NCBI GenBank assembly: GCA_039180865.1
Contig: JBCDCZ010000016.1
Span: forward strand, 1 to 29,754
Source: JBCDCU01 sp039180865
GTDB lineage: Bacteria > Pseudomonadota > Alphaproteobacteria > Rhizobiales > JACESI01
DNA length: 29,754 nt
Reading direction: 5' to 3'
This document shows positions 8,409 to 16,321 of this stretch, in pieces. The first letter of the stretch is position 1; the number at the start of each line of letters is the position of its first letter. A program made the translations under genes and the position numbers. The notes under the pieces are model-generated. The model had not been told where the DNA came from. It saw only the letters and a list, made by a program, of their open reading frames with translations, and did no database searches.

Positions 8409-10484
8409 TCAATCTTTTTCTGGAACCATTCGGTCAAGCTCTGCAATCCAAACCGCGCTCTCACTATCAGATGGCGCGCGCCAATCTCCACGGGGAGAGA
8501 GCGAGCCGCCGGATGCGACCTTCGGCCCGTTCGGCACGGCGGAGCGCTTGAATTGGCTGATCTGGAAGAAACGCCATAGGAAAACGCGCAACCATTTCCG
8601 GATCGTCGCAAGGTCGTATTCGTTCTGGCTTTCCTCGGGCAGATGCGGCGGGAAATGCCCGCGCGTGCGATCGCTCCAGATATGGTACGCAAGGAAACAG
8701 ATCTTCGACGGACGCAGGGAATGACGCGTCACGTAGAAGAGGTTGAAGTCCTGTAGCTCGTAGGGCCCGACGAAATCCTCCGTACGCTGGCTTGGACCGT
8801 CATCGCTGTCGCCTGGCACCAGTTCCGGCGAAATCTCCGTATCAAGGATTTTGAAAAGAACGGCAGAAGCGCCTTCGCCGGGCTCTTGCGTTTCCGCGAC
8901 CCAACGGATGAGATGCTGGATCAGCGTCTTTGAGACCGAGCCATTGACATTGTAATGGCTCATATGATCACCGACGCCATAGGTGCACCAGCCAAGGGCG
9001 AGTTCCGACAAATCACCTGTTCCAAGCACCAGCGCATTGTGATGATTGGCAAGCCGGAAAAGGACGGAGGTGCGGGCGCCGGCCTGAACATTCTCAAACG
9101 TTACGTCGTAGAGGTTTTCACCCTCAGTGAAGGGATGCCCGATATCGCCCAGCATTTGCCGACTGGCTGCTTCCATGTCGATTTCGGATGCGGACACCCC
9201 GAGGGTATTCATCAGATCCCAAGCTGAGTTCTTCGTATGCTCACTCGTCGCAAAAGCTGGAAGTGTATAGGCGAGGATATTCTTGCGGGAGAGCTTGAGT
9301 TCGTCGAACGCTCGGACCGCGACCAGCAGAGCCTGTGTTGAATCGAGCCCTCCGGAAATGCCGATCACAACCTTCTCAATGCCACTCGCCGATAGCCGCT
9401 TCACAAGACCTGCAACCTGAATGTTGTAGGCTTCGAAACAGAGCTCATCGAGCTTGGCCACATCGTTCGGAACGTAAGGAAACCGGTCCAGTTCTCGTTT
9501 CAATCCGAAATCAGAGACGGTGTCCGGGGCAAGTTCAAAAGAAACGCGGCGGATAGACTGCCCCTGGAAATGAGCCGCGCAATCGCCAAAGGTCGTGTGC
9601 CGCATCCGTTCCTGACGCAGAAGATCGAGGTCAATGTCGGCAATAGCAAGCTGGGCTTCGAGCGAGAACCGGGGGCTTTCAGCCATCAACACACCGTTCT
9701 CATAGATCATCGCATGGCCGTCCCAGGCGAGATCCGTCGTCGATTCCCCCCGTCCCGCGGCTGAATAGAGATAGGCGGCGAAACAACGCTGAGAGTGGAC
9801 CCGGCACAGTGCGTGGCGATAGTCGGATTTGCCGACGGTGATGTTGCTGGCGGAAAGGTTCGCGAGAATATGGGCGCCTGAGAGTGCCGCGAAAGATGAA
9901 GGTGGAACAGGGACCCAAACGTCCTCACAGATTTCGACATGAAAGGTGAAATCCGGAAAGTCGGACGCGCCGAAAATTAGGTCGGTGCCGAAGGGAACTT
10001 TGTTGCCGCGAAACGTTACTTCATCAGCGATCTTTGTCGTGCCGGGCGTAAACTGTCGGTACTCGTAAAACTCGCGGTAATTGGGCAAATAGGATTTTGG
10101 CAAGAACCCGAGAAGCGCGCCTTTAAAGACCACTGCCGCCACATTGTAGAGGTAGGAATGAACCCTCAACGGTAAGCCGACGATCAGAATCGAGCTGAGA
10201 CCGGCACTCTCTTCGATAATACGTTCCAACCCGTCTTCACAGGCATCGAGAAGCGCGTCCTGAAAGAAGAGATCGTCGTTGGAATAACCCGATAGACCGA
10301 GTTCGGGAAACACGATGAGATCAACGCTTTCCTGGTTCCCGAGGCGCACAAGTTTCAGTGTTTCTTCCGTATTGCCGACCGGGTCGGCAACCTTCACCGC
10401 GGGCGTCGCCGTTGCGACACGGGCAAAGCCATGGGCGCGAAAATTATAGAAATTTTCCTTCGAAAACGCCGCGCGCCGGGCCAT
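8409..10484 (-). CDS. nadE: Glutamine-dependent NAD+ synthetase
   Basis: NadE converts deamido-NAD+ to NAD+ using ATP and ammonia released from glutamine. The 691-residue protein has an N-terminal nitrilase-type glutaminase with the Glu-Lys-Cys triad: Glu61 (FPELGLSGYS), Lys130 (GFLPKSYLPN) and Cys186 (HVEICEDVWVP). The C-terminal synthetase domain has the PP-loop SGGLDS at about 377-382. Size matches the long two-domain type known from mycobacteria (about 680). ATG 10484 has AGGAAGG and AGGA upstream; the frame extends further but without a good ribosome site. It is a single gene between the housekeeping block and the catabolic island. Confidence 0.95.
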   Translation of the reverse strand: MARRAAFSKENFYNFRAHGFARVATATPAVKVADPVGNTEETLKLVRLGNQESVDLIVFPELGLSGYSNDDLFFQDALLDACEDGLERIIEESAGLSSILIVGLPLRVHSYLYNVAAVVFKGALLGFLPKSYLPNYREFYEYRQFTPGTTKIADEVTFRGNKVPFGTDLIFGASDFPDFTFHVEICEDVWVPVPPSSFAALSGAHILANLSASNITVGKSDYRHALCRVHSQRCFAAYLYSAAGRGESTTDLAWDGHAMIYENGVLMAESPRFSLEAQLAIADIDLDLLRQERMRHTTFGDCAAHFQGQSIRRVSFELAPDTVSDFGLKRELDRFPYVPNDVAKLDELCFEAYNIQVAGLVKRLSASGIEKVVIGISGGLDSTQALLVAVRAFDELKLSRKNILAYTLPAFATSEHTKNSAWDLMNTLGVSASEIDMEAASRQMLGDIGHPFTEGENLYDVTFENVQAGARTSVLFRLANHHNALVLGTGDLSELALGWCTYGVGDHMSHYNVNGSVSKTLIQHLIRWVAETQEPGEGASAVLFKILDTEISPELVPGDSDDGPSQRTEDFVGPYELQDFNLFYVTRHSLRPSKICFLAYHIWSDRTRGHFPPHLPEESQNEYDLATIRKWLRVFLWRFFQISQFKRSAVPNGPKVASGGSLSPRGDWRAPSDSESAVWIAELDRMVPEKD

Positions 10485-10598
10485 GACGTCCTGCCTTCCT
10501 GAACGATTTAAGACGCGAACAGCGCCTGACTTAGCCCTGTTCGCCGTCACCCGTCAAATAGGAACGCAAATCCCCGTTAATTGCTTTCCATCAATCAA

Positions 10599-11873
10599 TC
10601 AGGAAAGGAGTTGGGCTGCCTCTCGGTAGGCATTCAACGTTAGCTCAATATCTTCATCGGAAAGCGCCAAGGACGGATAGAGCTTTCCAGCGCTCTTGAA
10701 TACGCCGCGCTCACGCAAGAGAGCGGTTAGTTTAATGGCTTTTCCAGCGTCAGCATGGAAAACATCACGATAATTGCTGACATCATCGGGGGTGAAGACC
10801 ACATCGAACAGCGTCTCATGGCCGACAATCCTGTGTGCATGTCCAGCCTCTGACAGCGCATTCAAAATCCCGTTCATCAGCCTGCGGCCAAGATCATAAA
10901 GGCGCTCGTATTGGCCATCCCGCCGCAGGATCTCAAGTGTTTTCAAACCGGCAACACTTGCTACCGGGTTACCGGAAAGTGTTCCAACCTGCATCAAAAA
11001 TCCATCCTCTCCGACAGCTGCCTTATCGAAATGGGCCATGATGTCAGCGCGCCCGGCAATAGCAGCGAGTGGGAAACCACCGCCTATAATTTTACCGAGC
11101 GAGGCAAGATCAGGCGTCACACCGTAGTGCGCTTGCGCACCACCGTAATCAAAGCGAAATCCAGTGACGACCTCATCAAAGATGAGGACGATCCCATGCC
11201 GGTCGCACTCCTCGCGCAAAAACTCCAGGAAACCGGGTGCCGGTGGAATAACGCGCTGCAGAGGTTCGACAATGATGCCGGCAATCTGGTCGGCATATTC
11301 AGAAACGAGCGACCGGATAAACTCGAAATCGTTGAAGGGAGCGATCAGCATCTCATCACGCACACTTGCCGGAATTCCAGCGGAATCTGGCACAGCCTGC
11401 GGGAAGTTTATAAGGGCCTGCGGCGCGAGCGACATTTGCGCCTCGGCACACATGCCATGATAACCGCCTTCGAATTTCACGATCTTGTCCCGCCCGGTAA
11501 AAGCTCTCGCAAGCCGCATGGCATACATGTCGGCTTCGCCGCCGGTCGAGATGTAGCGAAGTTGCTCGGCACATGGGACTGCGGAACAGATCTCCTCGGC
11601 AAGCTCGATCGCAGCCGCATTGTTCGCAAAGAACGTCATGCCTTTGGGCATTTGCTCAGCAACCGCCTCAAGGACTTCCGGATCTCCGTGGCCAAGCACC
11701 ATTGGACCCGATCCGATCAGGTAATCGATATATTCATTGCCGTCCTCATCGATGATCCGGCTGCCTTTGCCACTCGCTATCACGATATCGCCCGGCAGAT
11801 TTCCAAAGGTTCCTGCGGGCAGAACCGCTTTCGCCCGGTTGATCCAGTCTTGTTGGGAAATGATCGTCTTCAT
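10599..11873 (-). CDS. Class III aminotransferase, glutamate-1-semialdehyde aminomutase-like
   Basis: A PLP-dependent class III enzyme of 424 residues. PLP Asp233 lies in IFDEVVTGFR and the Schiff-base lysine is Lys261 in LASLGKIIGGG. The GSA-aminomutase-like block FTGRDKIVKFEGGYHG is clear. The usual NSGTEA is STGGEA here, so it is probably not the haem-pathway HemL. It is the last gene of the leftward operon, 22 nt after enolase-type gene A, and probably transaminates or aminomutates an intermediate of that pathway. Start ATG 11873 gives the usual MKTIISQQDW-type beginning; a 21-codon extension would run into the upstream gene. Substrate unknown. Confidence 0.88.
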   Translation of the reverse strand: MKTIISQQDWINRAKAVLPAGTFGNLPGDIVIASGKGSRIIDEDGNEYIDYLIGSGPMVLGHGDPEVLEAVAEQMPKGMTFFANNAAAIELAEEICSAVPCAEQLRYISTGGEADMYAMRLARAFTGRDKIVKFEGGYHGMCAEAQMSLAPQALINFPQAVPDSAGIPASVRDEMLIAPFNDFEFIRSLVSEYADQIAGIIVEPLQRVIPPAPGFLEFLREECDRHGIVLIFDEVVTGFRFDYGGAQAHYGVTPDLASLGKIIGGGFPLAAIAGRADIMAHFDKAAVGEDGFLMQVGTLSGNPVASVAGLKTLEILRRDGQYERLYDLGRRLMNGILNALSEAGHAHRIVGHETLFDVVFTPDDVSNYRDVFHADAGKAIKLTALLRERGVFKSAGKLYPSLALSDEDIELTLNAYREAAQLLS

Positions 11874-11895
11874 GACTTCGTTCCTCAAATTAGGG

Positions 11896-12999
11896 TCAAT
11901 TGAGATGGGCAATCGGTGCCCCGAGCGTATCCTCATCGGGTGTCACGCCAAGGCCCGGCGCATCGGATACTTGAATTCGGCCACCCTGCCGTACGGGTCC
12001 GTCCGGCGCAAGCCGCGGCGCCACATAGCCTGAGAGATCGCAGACATTCTGTAAATATCGGGGCGGGGTGGCAGCAGCGAGATGAACGGATGCTGCCGTA
12101 ATGATATCCGATCCCCACATGCACTCGGCACATACTTTCACACCGAAATGCATCAGCAGATCGCGACCTTTCTTGGTTGGCGTTAAACCACCAAACTTCG
12201 CGATCTTGAGAGTGACGACATCCATGCATTCCAAGGCGTTCGCCTTCATAATCTGATCGATGCCGGAAACGCATTCATCAAGCTTCATTGGAAGGCCGGT
12301 GGCGTGACGGACAGCTCCACATTCCTCGATTGTCTCACACGGCTGCTCCAGCATGATATCGAGGTGTGAGACCGCCCGGCCGACACGCGTTGCATCAAGT
12401 TTGGTCGCAGAACAATTCCAGTCACCATAAACAAGCGGCCCCGGTCCAACCGCTTCCCGAACCCTGATGAGGCGCTCGGCATCCGCCTGCCAGTCGTCGT
12501 CCGCACCGAGCTTCACCTGGAATTGCTCAATACCATCCGTCTGAACGTCTTTGGCGATGCGCGCCATATCATCGGGTTCAACGCAGGTGATTGAATGATA
12601 GGTCGGCACGCTCTTGGTATAGGCTCCTCCCAGGAGCTGATAAACCGGAACGCCAAGAGCGCGCGCATTGAGATCCCATAGAGCGATATCAAGCGGGGAC
12701 TTTGCGTAACCATGTCCCTTCAGCCAGTGATCGACCTTGCCCATGACGCGCTCAACCCCCATAGGGTCTGCACCGATGAGAAGGGGTGCAAGTTCCTCAA
12801 TCGCAGGAACCACACCCTCTGCATAAGCGGGCAGGTAATGCGGTATCGGGCAGACTTCGCCGAAACCGCCAATCCCCGCATCCGTCTCGATCTTGACGAC
12901 AATTGTGTCGAGCGTCGCACAGGCTTTGCCGTCCCCCATGTAATAGGTTTTATGGCTGGTAAGCGGGACTTTGTAGATCTTGATGGCACTGATTTTCAT
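11896..12999 (-). CDS. Mandelate racemase/muconate lactonizing enzyme family, copy A
   Basis: An enolase-superfamily enzyme of 367 residues: N-terminal capping domain (about 1-120) and a (beta/alpha)7-beta barrel. Visible active-site residues are Lys163 (QVKLG), metal ligands Asp193, Glu218 (LEQP) and Asp241 (KLDE), and Lys265 (LKIAKFGG). A lysine on each face of the barrel suggests racemase, epimerase or dehydratase chemistry by abstraction of an alpha-proton next to a carboxylate. The pattern resembles hydroxyproline-betaine epimerase and cis-3-hydroxyproline dehydratase enzymes. It is most like copy C (same LPMKLDEC block). It lies 4 nt after copy B and 22 nt before the aminotransferase gene. 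Exact substrate is not assignable. Confidence 0.9.
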   Translation of the reverse strand: MKISAIKIYKVPLTSHKTYYMGDGKACATLDTIVVKIETDAGIGGFGEVCPIPHYLPAYAEGVVPAIEELAPLLIGADPMGVERVMGKVDHWLKGHGYAKSPLDIALWDLNARALGVPVYQLLGGAYTKSVPTYHSITCVEPDDMARIAKDVQTDGIEQFQVKLGADDDWQADAERLIRVREAVGPGPLVYGDWNCSATKLDATRVGRAVSHLDIMLEQPCETIEECGAVRHATGLPMKLDECVSGIDQIMKANALECMDVVTLKIAKFGGLTPTKKGRDLLMHFGVKVCAECMWGSDIITAASVHLAAATPPRYLQNVCDLSGYVAPRLAPDGPVRQGGRIQVSDAPGLGVTPDEDTLGAPIAHLN

Positions 13000-13003
13000 G
13001 GGC

Positions 13004-14113
13004 CTACGCCTTATAATGCGCAATGGGCGTTCCGAGGGCACTCTCATCCGGTTCGACGCCTAGACCCGGTTCAGCACCCGCTGTGAGATAACCATCGCGA
13101 TTGCGGGGTCCGCGACCATCGGCGATGTCGACATCGATCATGTCCTGACAGGCCCAGGTCCCGAGGCAGGCTGTTGATGGAACGGTCTGCGCAAGGTGGG
13201 CTGCTTCAGCATCCGCAAGCACCGAGCCGCCCGTCGCCATCACATAAATCTGGAAGCCATGAAAAAGAGCCAGATCCCGCAGGCGCCTTGCTTTCGTGAG
13301 CCCGCCGACACGGTTCAACTTGATGTTCACGACATCGGCGAGGCCGTCGCGAGCAATACGGGTCATATCCTGCAACGTGATAAGGCTCTCATCGACGCTG
13401 ATCGGCGATGTCGTCACGGCACGCAGGGCTGCGATGTCATCGAGGGTCTCACAGGGCTGCTCAAACGTCACGCCAAGGTCGCGGACCGCGTTCATGACGA
13501 TGGATGCTTCACGGCGCGTCCACGCCCGATTGACATCGTAAAGGATCTGCTCGCCCGGAAGGCGCGCGCCTTCAATCACTCGAATACGCGCAAGATCAAG
13601 ATCGATATCACCACCGACCTTGACCGAATGCGCCACATAACCCCGGGCACGAAAGTCGTTGATCAGAGAAATCATCTCGTCCGGACTGCCGGAAGAGACC
13701 GATGACGCTATTGCCCGACCGGCCTCATCGCGCCCTCCGAGGAGATCGCTGATCGGTAGACCGAAGGCTTTGCCGCAGATATCCCAGGCGGCAAGATCAA
13801 TTGGCGCTTTCGCATAGAGATGTCCTGGCAACGCCACATCCATCGCGCGCTCAAGATGATCCAGTTTGCGAGGGTCCTGACCAAGAATGGCATAGGCCAT
13901 TGTTTCAATGCCGGCGCGGATACCCGGACCGTGGGCGGGTACATAAGTGTGTCCCCAAGGCGTACCTTCACCCCATCCGACCAGCCCAGTATCCGTCTCG
14001 AGCCGAATGAATGTGGCGTCCAGCACCTCGAATTTCAGCCGCCCGCCCGAGAGATAATAGGGCTTCGAAAGAGGCAAATCCTTATGCCAGACTGTGATGG
14101 AACGGATCTTCAT
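13004..14113 (-). CDS. Mandelate racemase/muconate lactonizing enzyme family, copy B
   Basis: The second of three tandem enolase-superfamily genes, 369 residues. Active-site positions are Lys165 (SVKVG), Asp193 (LYDVN), Glu218 (FEQP), Asp241 (VDES) and Lys265 (NIKLNRVGG). It is the most divergent of the three: the block after the third metal ligand and the 20s loop (YLSGGRLKFEVLD) differ from A and C. From memory, the TPWGHTYVPAHGPGIRAG segment recalls proteins annotated as cis-3-hydroxy-L-proline dehydratase, but that is not verified. Its ATG overlaps the stop of copy C by four bases (ATGA at 14110-14113), so the two are translationally coupled. Confidence 0.9.
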   Translation of the reverse strand: MKIRSITVWHKDLPLSKPYYLSGGRLKFEVLDATFIRLETDTGLVGWGEGTPWGHTYVPAHGPGIRAGIETMAYAILGQDPRKLDHLERAMDVALPGHLYAKAPIDLAAWDICGKAFGLPISDLLGGRDEAGRAIASSVSSGSPDEMISLINDFRARGYVAHSVKVGGDIDLDLARIRVIEGARLPGEQILYDVNRAWTRREASIVMNAVRDLGVTFEQPCETLDDIAALRAVTTSPISVDESLITLQDMTRIARDGLADVVNIKLNRVGGLTKARRLRDLALFHGFQIYVMATGGSVLADAEAAHLAQTVPSTACLGTWACQDMIDVDIADGRGPRNRDGYLTAGAEPGLGVEPDESALGTPIAHYKA

Positions 14114-15222
14114 AGCAAGGCCCCATAAGAAGCGATCGGTGCGCGGAGACTGTCATAGTCAGGCTCAACCCCATGGCCCGGCTGATCGCTTGCATAGAGT
14201 TTTCCACCGGACGTGACAGGCATCGGATGGCCCGTGGAGCGCGTGTTGTAATTGTGAAGATCTGTCGTGTTCACCAGGAAGTCGGGCGGGGTCGAAGCAG
14301 CAAGATGCGCAAGCGCTGCAGTCGTAATCTCACCACCCCATGTGTCTTCAGCAACAACCGGGATGCGATGCTCGACGAGATAGTCCCGCATCAGCCGCGC
14401 TTTTGTGAGCCCACCCTGTTTCGAGATTTTCAGGCATATCGCTTCAGCACTTCTATCCTGAACGACCCGATGGATCATGTGCATATCCGTGATGCATTCA
14501 TCGAGCTTCATCGGAAGATCCGATCGCTTCCGTACCTGAAGACATTCTTCGTAAGTACGGCAAGGTTGCTCGAGGAAGTAGTTCAGGTCGCGCGTTGCCC
14601 GTGCAACGCGAACAGCTTCATCGACGGTCCATCCCTGATTGGCATCGGCAAACGCGCGTTCGCCATCCTGAAGCTCCGGAATGGTGGCGCTGATCCGGTC
14701 TATGTCCTTTCGCCAATCGGCACCGACTTTGACCTGAAATTGCCGGTATCCGACGTCCCGCAGGCGTTCCATTTCCGTGCGCATCGCATCCGGCTCACCT
14801 TGCGGCGCGACACGATACATCGGCGCACCATCCACGAGCTTGCCACCCAGAAGCACGTAAAGCGGTAATCCGACGGATTTCGCCAAGAGATCCCAACACG
14901 CAATATCGAAAGGGGTTTTCGCGTAACCGTGGCCTCTGATCGCGTGATCCATAATCTGATTGATGCGGCCGAGTTCACGCGGATCTTCATCAAGAAGGAC
15001 AGGGGCGAGAATACGAGCGGCGGCCTCCACGCCGTGCGAAAACGCCTCGATATAATTCTCGCCGCAGGGACAGAACTCCCCGCAACCGGAAAGACCGGCA
15101 TCGGTGTCGATTACCACCACGCTCGACAATGCGGTATCAATGACATTGCCCCGGCCCCAACCATAGGCGCCACCGACATAGGGCAGTTCCGTCCTGAACA
15201 ACCGGATCCGGGTGATCTTCAT
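14110..15222 (-). CDS. Mandelate racemase/muconate lactonizing enzyme family, copy C
   Basis: The first-transcribed of three tandem enolase-superfamily genes, 370 residues. Residues Lys165 (QVKVG), Asp193 (FADAN), Glu218 (LEQP), Asp241 (KLDE) and Lys265 (LKISKQGG) fall at the same numbers as in copies A and B. The QVKxG and KISxxGG forms resemble 4R-hydroxyproline betaine 2-epimerase (HpbD), where I recall Lys163 and Lys265 as the acid/base pair. ATG 15222 lies 4 nt after the stop of the upstream oxidoreductase and has only a weak ribosome site, consistent with coupling. Epimerase versus dehydratase activity cannot be decided from the sequence. Confidence 0.9.
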   Translation of the reverse strand: MKITRIRLFRTELPYVGGAYGWGRGNVIDTALSSVVVIDTDAGLSGCGEFCPCGENYIEAFSHGVEAAARILAPVLLDEDPRELGRINQIMDHAIRGHGYAKTPFDIACWDLLAKSVGLPLYVLLGGKLVDGAPMYRVAPQGEPDAMRTEMERLRDVGYRQFQVKVGADWRKDIDRISATIPELQDGERAFADANQGWTVDEAVRVARATRDLNYFLEQPCRTYEECLQVRKRSDLPMKLDECITDMHMIHRVVQDRSAEAICLKISKQGGLTKARLMRDYLVEHRIPVVAEDTWGGEITTAALAHLAASTPPDFLVNTTDLHNYNTRSTGHPMPVTSGGKLYASDQPGHGVEPDYDSLRAPIASYGALL

Positions 15223-15226
15223 TTCG

Positions 15227-16321
15227 TTATTCCAGATCAATCACAATGTTACCGACATGGGCCTTGTCGATAAACGCCTGTTGGGCCTCTCGGATTTTGG
15301 ACAAAGGGTAGGTTGCCGCGACAATCGGTTTTATTTCTCCGCGCTCGATGTAACCGACGAGATCCGCGAACGTGCCGGGTGGAACAATTGTGGCTCCGGT
15401 GAAGGTGAGGTCGCGCAGATAGAAAGTTCGAAGATCGAGTTCAACAATTGGACCGGCAATAGCGCCAGCACAAGTATATCGGCCACCACGCTCAAGGGCG
15501 GCGATCAGACTCGGAAACGAAGCCCCACCAACGACGTCAGCGACGACGCTCACCTTGTCATGACCCGTCCTGTCCTTGAGCGCAGCCGCCAGATTGTCGG
15601 CCTCGCGGTGAATAACAAAGTCAGGCGCGACAGGCTCGAGGAGCATTTCCTTGGCGGCACTGATAACCGCGACAGTTTCAGCTCCGCGGCGCTTGGAAAG
15701 CTGGATGAGCGCGGAGCCGACACCGCCGGATGCCCCAGTGATCAGAACCCGATCACCGTTCGCGACATTCGCCCGGTTCAGCATGTTTTCAGCGGTGATA
15801 TAAGACGTCGCGAAACTTGCGATTTCGATATCGCTCAGATCGCTTTCGATGGGATGAACATTGCGTTCATCGACGATTGTGTACTCGGCATAGCCGCCAT
15901 CGCATTCCGATCCGTAATATCCGGTCTTGTTCAAATTCATCGGATCGGACCAATCACGCAGCCAGGTGTCGATCATGGCTCGTTTTCCGATAAGACCGGG
16001 GTTAGAGTCCACGCCGCCAGCCACAACGATCCCCGCAACATCGGCGCCTTGAATGCGTGGGAACGTGAGAGGCGCGCTTCCCCAGGTCGCGTCATCATCC
16101 TCTATTCCCTCAAGCGCGCCGCCTGTTGTCGCTTCGGTTGTTCCTTTTGAGTACCAGCCTGTCCTTGTATTGACGTCAGTGTTGTTCATCCCGCAGGCAT
16201 GAACTTTGATAAGAACCTCACGGGGGCCAGGAACGGGAACCGGCCAATCATCACGATATTCGAGTTTCTCAAGCCCGCCGTGCCCAGTCAAAATGACTGC
16301 GCGCATTCTCTCATCGGTCAT
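15227..16321 (-). CDS. MDR-family (quinone oxidoreductase-like) alcohol dehydrogenase
   Basis: A medium-chain dehydrogenase/reductase of 364 residues: N-terminal GroES-like domain (VPGPREVLIKVHACGMNNTD) and a Rossmann domain with ITGASGGVGSAL at about 194-205 for NAD(P)H. The usual zinc-binding GHE motif is absent, so it is closer to the zinc-free quinone-oxidoreductase group, though Cys43 is present. Its ATG overlaps the stop of the FAD-GcvT gene (ATGA at 16318-16321), so the operon is coupled. An internal ATG at 16306 is an alternative start. It probably oxidises or reduces a carbonyl intermediate of the island's pathway. Confidence 0.88.
   Translation of the reverse strand: MTDERMRAVILTGHGGLEKLEYRDDWPVPVPGPREVLIKVHACGMNNTDVNTRTGWYSKGTTEATTGGALEGIEDDDATWGSAPLTFPRIQGADVAGIVVAGGVDSNPGLIGKRAMIDTWLRDWSDPMNLNKTGYYGSECDGGYAEYTIVDERNVHPIESDLSDIEIASFATSYITAENMLNRANVANGDRVLITGASGGVGSALIQLSKRRGAETVAVISAAKEMLLEPVAPDFVIHREADNLAAALKDRTGHDKVSVVADVVGGASFPSLIAALERGGRYTCAGAIAGPIVELDLRTFYLRDLTFTGATIVPPGTFADLVGYIERGEIKPIVAATYPLSKIREAQQAFIDKAHVGNIVIDLE

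Noticed and set aside
10911..11903. 330-codon open frame on the plus strand opposite the aminotransferase gene
   Set aside because: It is antisense to a clearly conserved class III aminotransferase, shows no recognisable motif and has no good ribosome site.
14110..15222. Firm naming of copy C as hydroxyproline-betaine epimerase (hpbD)
   Set aside because: The active-site pattern is compatible, but specificity varies widely in this superfamily and the neighbouring genes do not match the known hpb cluster.
15212..16150. 312-codon plus-strand frame opposite the MDR oxidoreductase gene
   Set aside because: Shadow of a well-supported gene; no motifs.
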